Below are positions 30,704 through 33,979 of a stretch of 33,979 nucleotides of DNA, piece by piece. Source of the DNA: a virus; the IMG/VR virus record IMGVR_UViG_3300030000_000661, positions 1 through 33,979 of that record; one strand, written 5' to 3'. Position numbers and translations under genes: made by a program. The notes below the pieces were generated by a model. That model searched no databases. It saw only the letters and a program-made list of their open reading frames with translations, and was not told the DNA's origin. How positions within the stretch are numbered: the stretch's first letter is position 1; each line of letters opens with the position of its first letter.

Positions 30704-31549
30704 ATGGCTTATATGGAGCAGCTGCAGTCGGGGTTCCAGTCCCTGGTGGCAGCGGGGGAGGCCGGGCGGCAAAGTGCCGACGGCATGCTGGGCCCCATAA
30801 ACGGTGCAATCAGCGACATCACCGGCGCCGCCTCGGAGCTGGAGAACATACCGTTTGTGGGGCCTGAGCTGGGGGCCAAGCTGCAGCGGTCCATGCGCGG
30901 CATCACGGCCGCTCAGGCTGCGGTCGGTGAGGTGGCGGCCAAGTACAGCCAGGCGGTCACGGCGGCGAGCCAGATCCAGGAACGCATGGGCGCGCTCAAG
31001 GAGCAGGCGGCCAGGGCCAGCGCTGCCATCAACCGCATCGGCGGGCAGATCAGCCCAAGCCTGGGCAACATCTTCCCGACCGGCGCCTTCGGTGCTGAGA
31101 CCACGCCGGCGGCCGAGGCGGTGAAGCCGTTCCCGCACCTGCTGATCATTCAGCCGTTTCGGGCTGCCGGCGAGGCCTTCTACTTCAACCTCGATACGGC
31201 GGCCTTTGATGAGCTGCGGCGGCAGACGGGCTTTCGTTGGGCAGCTCAGGAGCGCCTGACCCGCAGCATCGCGCAGCAGGCGGTGGGCCAGGGCGACGAC
31301 AAGATCACCCTCAAGGGTGCGATCTTCCCGGGGTTCAAGGGCGGCCTCGGTCAACTGCAGACATTGCGCAGCATCGGGCGTCGTCTGCAGCCGCTAAGCC
31401 TGACCACCGGCTATGGCGAGGTGCTGGGCACTTGGTGCCTGATCAGCCTCGAGGAGGAACAAAGCCATCTGCTGGCCGGCGGTATCCCGCGTAAACAAGG
31501 CTTTTCACTGGAGTTTGTGAGCTATGGCGACGACCTGCAGAACGTCTAG
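30704..31549 (+). CDS. U: Tail protein U with long N-terminal extension
   Basis: 281 residues; P2 gpU is ~160. Residues ~145-281 match gpU (HLLIIQPFRAAGEAFYFNLD, FDELRRQTGFRWAAQERLTR, DDKITLKGAIFPGFKGGLGQ). Residues 1-130 are a Gly/Ala-rich helical and coiled region (SQIQERMGALKEQAARASAA) absent from P2 gpU. gpU acts in tail completion at the tube tip or terminus. It overlaps X by 26 bases. Confidence 0.88.
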   Translation: MAYMEQLQSGFQSLVAAGEAGRQSADGMLGPINGAISDITGAASELENIPFVGPELGAKLQRSMRGITAAQAAVGEVAAKYSQAVTAASQIQERMGALKEQAARASAAINRIGGQISPSLGNIFPTGAFGAETTPAAEAVKPFPHLLIIQPFRAAGEAFYFNLDTAAFDELRRQTGFRWAAQERLTRSIAQQAVGQGDDKITLKGAIFPGFKGGLGQLQTLRSIGRRLQPLSLTTGYGEVLGTWCLISLEEEQSHLLAGGIPRKQGFSLEFVSYGDDLQNV

Positions 31550-31730
31550 CGGGGATCTGCTCGACACCCTCTGTCATCAGTATTACGGCCACCTGAATGG
31601 CTGTGTCGAAGCGGTGCTGGATGCCAACCAGGGCCTAGCCGACGAGCCCCAACCGTTCCGGGCCGGGGTGTTGATCGTGCTGCCAGATCTGCAGAGCCAG
31701 GCCGAGGCCACGGTGCAGCTCTGGGATTGA
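31524..31730 (+). CDS. X: Tail protein X
   Basis: 68 residues, matching P2 gpX (67) and the Phage_tail_X family: SSGDLLDTLCHQYYGHLNG, then VLDANQGLADEPQPFRAGV, then VLPDL. It has the character of a LysM-like peptidoglycan-binding fold. Small hub component between U and D. The start overlaps U in another frame. Confidence 0.9.
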   Translation: MATTCRTSSGDLLDTLCHQYYGHLNGCVEAVLDANQGLADEPQPFRAGVLIVLPDLQSQAEATVQLWD

Positions 31731-31748
31731 TGCCCGCGCTACCTATAG

Positions 31749-31785
31749 ACCCCGCCGAGTGCGGGGTTTTCCATTTCTGGAGCTT
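31749..31785 (+). promoter_or_regulatory. Hairpin plus ribosome-site module before gene D
   Basis: ACCCCGC/GCGGGGT stem with CGAGT loop and TTT, then CATTTCTGGAGCTT (31772-31785), identical over 14 bases to the module before the sheath gene. The hairpin core CCGCCGAGNGCGG is shared with 21499-21510. Confidence 0.65.
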
Positions 31786-31790
31786 GAACA

Positions 31791-32837
31791 ATGAAACCTG
31801 AGTTCCGAATCGTTGCGGACGGGAAGAACATCACGGCGCTGATCAACGACCGACTGTTGACCTTGCGCACTTCGGACAAGCCCGGCATGGAGTCCGACGA
31901 GTTTGAGTTGCGCATCGATGACCGCGACGGCGCCGTGGCCTTGCCCAGCCGTGGGGCCAACATCGAGGTGTACATGGGCTACAGCGGCCAGGCCTTGACC
32001 CGCCTAGGTCGCTATACGGTCGACGAGGTGGTGGTGTCGGGTCCGCCGGACTCCATCGAGATCCGTGGCAAGGCCAGCGACATGCGCGGCAGTGGCAAGA
32101 CCACCCGCAGCGGCAGTTGGGAAGGTGTGCCACTGCAGCAGATCGTACGTGATGTGGCAGCGCGTAATGGCTGGACGCCGCTTTGCCCGGTCACCACCAA
32201 GGTGCCCCGGGTCGACCAGCTCAATGAATCCGACTTCAACTTCATCACGCGCCTGGCCAAGCAATACGACTGCACGGCCAAGGTGGCGGATGGCAAGTTG
32301 TTGGTCCTGCCGCGCCAGGCCGGACAGAGCGCGAGTGGCAAGGCCCTGGGCACGGTCACCGTTCACCGCCGCGACGTGAGCCGCTACCAGTTCCGCCTCG
32401 GCGACAAGAGCACACACAAGGCTGTGCAGACCAAGCATCAGGACAAGAAGAGCGGAAAGCTGCAGGTGGTCGACCTGGCCAACGATGAGTCGCCCGATGG
32501 CCTGCCGCCGGTGCACACCGACCGGCATATCTACCCGAACAAGTCTGCAGCCGAACAGGCGGCCAAGGCGCGCTTGGCGGCGTTCAACCGCAGCACCGCC
32601 GGCGTGCGCCTGGAAATGCTCGGGCGTACCGACCTGTTCGCCGAACGCATGATCAACGCTCAGGGATTCAAGGCCGGGCTCGATGGTGAGTACCTGGTGG
32701 AGTCGGTGGAGCAGACGTTCACCCAGTCGGGCTGGAGCACCACCGTCGAGTGCAACGGCGGCAAGAAGGGCAAAGCCAAGGCCGCCGGCAAGAAGAAAAA
32801 GAAAGAGACCAAGCCGCTCAGGGTTGAGCAGCTTTAA
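31791..32837 (+). CDS. D: Tail hub/late control protein D
   Basis: 348 residues, like P2 gpD (387). KPEFRIVADGKNITALINDR at the start; MESDEFELRIDDRDGAVALP (~30-50); a LysM-like and gp27-type hub region; C-terminus very Lys-rich (KKGKAKAAGKKKKKE). It connects the tube to the spike V at the baseplate centre. Last tail gene before lysis. Intact. Confidence 0.93.
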   Translation: MKPEFRIVADGKNITALINDRLLTLRTSDKPGMESDEFELRIDDRDGAVALPSRGANIEVYMGYSGQALTRLGRYTVDEVVVSGPPDSIEIRGKASDMRGSGKTTRSGSWEGVPLQQIVRDVAARNGWTPLCPVTTKVPRVDQLNESDFNFITRLAKQYDCTAKVADGKLLVLPRQAGQSASGKALGTVTVHRRDVSRYQFRLGDKSTHKAVQTKHQDKKSGKLQVVDLANDESPDGLPPVHTDRHIYPNKSAAEQAAKARLAAFNRSTAGVRLEMLGRTDLFAERMINAQGFKAGLDGEYLVESVEQTFTQSGWSTTVECNGGKKGKAKAAGKKKKKETKPLRVEQL

Positions 32838-32861
32838 ACCCACATCACTGGAGACGTACGC

Positions 32862-33467
32862 ATGACCATTACCGCGCAGCAGTTGCTGCAGATCCTCCCC
32901 CAAGCCCGCCAAGTTGCGGGCTTTTTTGTGCCTGTGCTGAATGCGGCGATGGCACGTTTCAAGATCAACTCCCCGGTCCGCATGGCGGCCTTCATCGCCC
33001 AGGTGGGGCATGAGTCCGGCCAGTTGACCCGAATGGTCGAGAACCTGAACTACAGCGCGGAACGGCTCCAGGCCGTTTGGCCGAATCGCTTCGACGCCGC
33101 TCTCGCCGTGCAGGTGGCCCGCAAGCCGGAGCAGATCGCGAACATCGCGTATGGAGGCCGGATGGGTAACGCGTTGCCCGGCGACGGGTGGAAGTATCGA
33201 GGCCGGGGCCTGATCCAGTTGACCGGTGCGAGCAACTACCGCGCCGCTGGCGCCGCCCTGGGCCTGGACCTGGTAAATCACCCTGAGCTGGTGGAGCAGC
33301 CCGAGACTGCCGCCCTGGTCGCCGGTTGGTTTTGGCAGTCGAACGGCCTCAATGAACTGGCCGACTCCGGGCAGTTCGCCAAGATCACCCGAACCATCAA
33401 CGGCGGCCTGACTGGCCAGGCGGACCGCGTCGCGCTGCGCGACCTGGCCGCGAAGGTGCTGTCGTGA
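32862..33467 (+). CDS. Endolysin, GH19 chitinase-like
   Basis: 201 residues. TAQQLLQILPQARQVAGFFV start; FIAQVGHESGQLTRMVENLN (~45-64) carries the catalytic Glu of GH19 muramidases; YGGRMGN, then GDGWKYRGRGLIQLTG (~107-122), and NINGG-like TINGGLTG near the end are diagnostic. Cleaves peptidoglycan when the holin opens the membrane. No signal peptide. The first 25 codons include a terminator-like hairpin. Confidence 0.93.
   Translation: MTITAQQLLQILPQARQVAGFFVPVLNAAMARFKINSPVRMAAFIAQVGHESGQLTRMVENLNYSAERLQAVWPNRFDAALAVQVARKPEQIANIAYGGRMGNALPGDGWKYRGRGLIQLTGASNYRAAGAALGLDLVNHPELVEQPETAALVAGWFWQSNGLNELADSGQFAKITRTINGGLTGQADRVALRDLAAKVLS
32902..32927 (+). terminator. Terminator-like hairpin inside the endolysin gene
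   Basis: AAGCCCGC (32902-32909) pairs with GCGGGCTT (32916-32923) around CAAGTT and is followed by a T6 run. It encodes QARQVAGFF, so it is fully coding. The trailing TTTTTTGTGCCTG (32922-32934) is identical to 21512-21524. Confidence 0.6.
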
Positions 33468-33979
33468 GTGGCGCAATCTGGCGCCTGTGCGGCGTGGTTC
33501 TCGTCGTCCTGTTGCTGATGGCCGGGAGCGGGTGGGCCGCCTGGGAGTGGCAGGCCAACAGTTACGCCCGACAGTTGGCCGAGCAGTCTGAGGCTTACCA
33601 GCGAGAGCGAGAGCGCGCGGCAACGGCTGTAATCGACTGGCAGGAAGCCCAACAGACCGCACGTCGAGAACTGGAGGATCGGCTCCAGGCGAATGACCAA
33701 ACCCATTACCAGGAATTGACCAATGCTCAAATCGATCAGGCTCGCCTGCGTGACCGGCTGGCTACTGCTGATGTGCGGCTGTCAGTCCTACTCGCCGCCC
33801 CGGGTGGTGGCGGTGGGATGTCAACCACCACCGGCGCCGGCAGCGTGGTTCATGGAGCCGCGCGCGGTGAACTTGACCCAGCGGCTGCTCAACGAATTTT
33901 CGCCATTGCCGGCGACGGGGATCAAGGATTGATCGCGTTACGGGCGTGCCAGGCGTATGTCACGCAGGTGCTACGGTGA
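33464..33979 (+). CDS. Rz: Inner-membrane spanin Rz
   Basis: 171 residues from GTG, overlapping the endolysin stop as GTGA. One N-terminal membrane helix (LCGVVLVVLLLMAGSGWAAW, ~8-27), then a long periplasmic coiled coil (~30-105), as in i-spanins, which fuse inner and outer membranes in the last lysis step. Stop codon at the final base of the window, so complete. Confidence 0.88.
   Translation: MSGAIWRLCGVVLVVLLLMAGSGWAAWEWQANSYARQLAEQSEAYQRERERAATAVIDWQEAQQTARRELEDRLQANDQTHYQELTNAQIDQARLRDRLATADVRLSVLLAAPGGGGGMSTTTGAGSVVHGAARGELDPAAAQRIFAIAGDGDQGLIALRACQAYVTQVLR
33723..33932 (+). CDS. Rz1: Outer-membrane spanin Rz1, nested in Rz
   Basis: 69 residues in another frame inside Rz. Signal peptide MLKSIRLACVTGWLLLMCGC with a lipobox ending in Cys20, then a Pro-rich mature part (SPPRVVAVGCQPPPAPAAWF), the hallmark of o-spanin lipoproteins. 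The nested arrangement matches lambda Rz/Rz1. Confidence 0.85.
   Translation: MLKSIRLACVTGWLLLMCGCQSYSPPRVVAVGCQPPPAPAAWFMEPRAVNLTQRLLNEFSPLPATGIKD

Noticed and set aside
32004-33662. 552-codon open frame on the minus strand across gene D, endolysin and Rz
   Set aside because: Antisense shadow of GC-rich genes with clear families on the plus strand; no ribosome site and low-complexity composition.
15332-33979. Calling the element a functional tailocin
   Set aside because: The V fusion has lost the first part of its OB-fold, int/xis and packaging genes remain, and no killing activity is known; decay after deletion is equally compatible.

Overview
The window is almost exactly one Pseudomonas-type prophage, probably from the fluorescens/putida side of the genus. 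This rests on GC-rich codon use, on protein families remembered from Pseudomonas prophages, and on a lambda-style early region joined to a P2-style contractile tail. It opens with the last codon of the integrase and closes with the stop codon of Rz, so both att sites lie outside it. No tRNA, CRISPR array or insertion sequence was seen.

Layout. 1-6.8 kb: leftward early operon (int, xis, many small phage genes, a LuxR-type HTH gene first) with a few genes on the other strand. 6.9-9.3 kb: an immunity region organised like that of lambda. It has pL with two operators and a boxA, then a leftward repressor operon (cI, a nucleotidyltransferase, a 311-residue protein), then pRM/pR with three operators, and cro. 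9.3-13.7 kb: CII-like regulator, replication genes O and P with an iteron origin inside O, a DUF3310 protein, a second tyrosine recombinase and antiterminator Q. 13.7-15.15 kb: an AT-rich leftward cargo gene with a HEPN-like motif. 15.3-20.8 kb: holin, a structural-type protein, a candidate cos site, both terminase subunits, a head-completion protein and the portal. 20.8-32.8 kb: P2-type tail genes V, W, J, I, fibre, fibre chaperone, FI, FII, E/E', T, U, X and D. 32.9-33.98 kb: endolysin, Rz and nested Rz1.

Three things stand out. (1) The capsid module is missing. The first ~70 residues of a ClpP-like prohead protease are fused in frame to a baseplate spike protein V that has lost its N-terminus. 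The rest of the protease, the major capsid protein and the head-tail connectors that should lie between are absent. The element keeps DNA-packaging, tail and lysis genes but cannot encode a head, so it is a decaying prophage or an early step toward a tailocin. (2) The two genes co-transcribed with cI, between cI and pL, sit exactly where lambda carries rexA/rexB. They encode an MNT-type nucleotidyltransferase and an unrecognised 311-residue partner, and are the best candidate here for an undescribed lysogen-expressed exclusion system. The repressor itself lacks the usual self-cleaving domain. (3) The tail chaperone pair E/E' appears to be joined by a +1 frameshift at CTT TGA C, the shift site known from prfB.

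How it would work: in the lysogen, CI binds five related operators and silences pL and pR while a leaderless pRM message makes CI and the two partner proteins. After derepression, a boxA-type antitermination system and Q would carry transcription through the many terminator hairpins placed between, and even inside, the late genes. All assignments come from reading the sequence and from memory of the families; no search was run.
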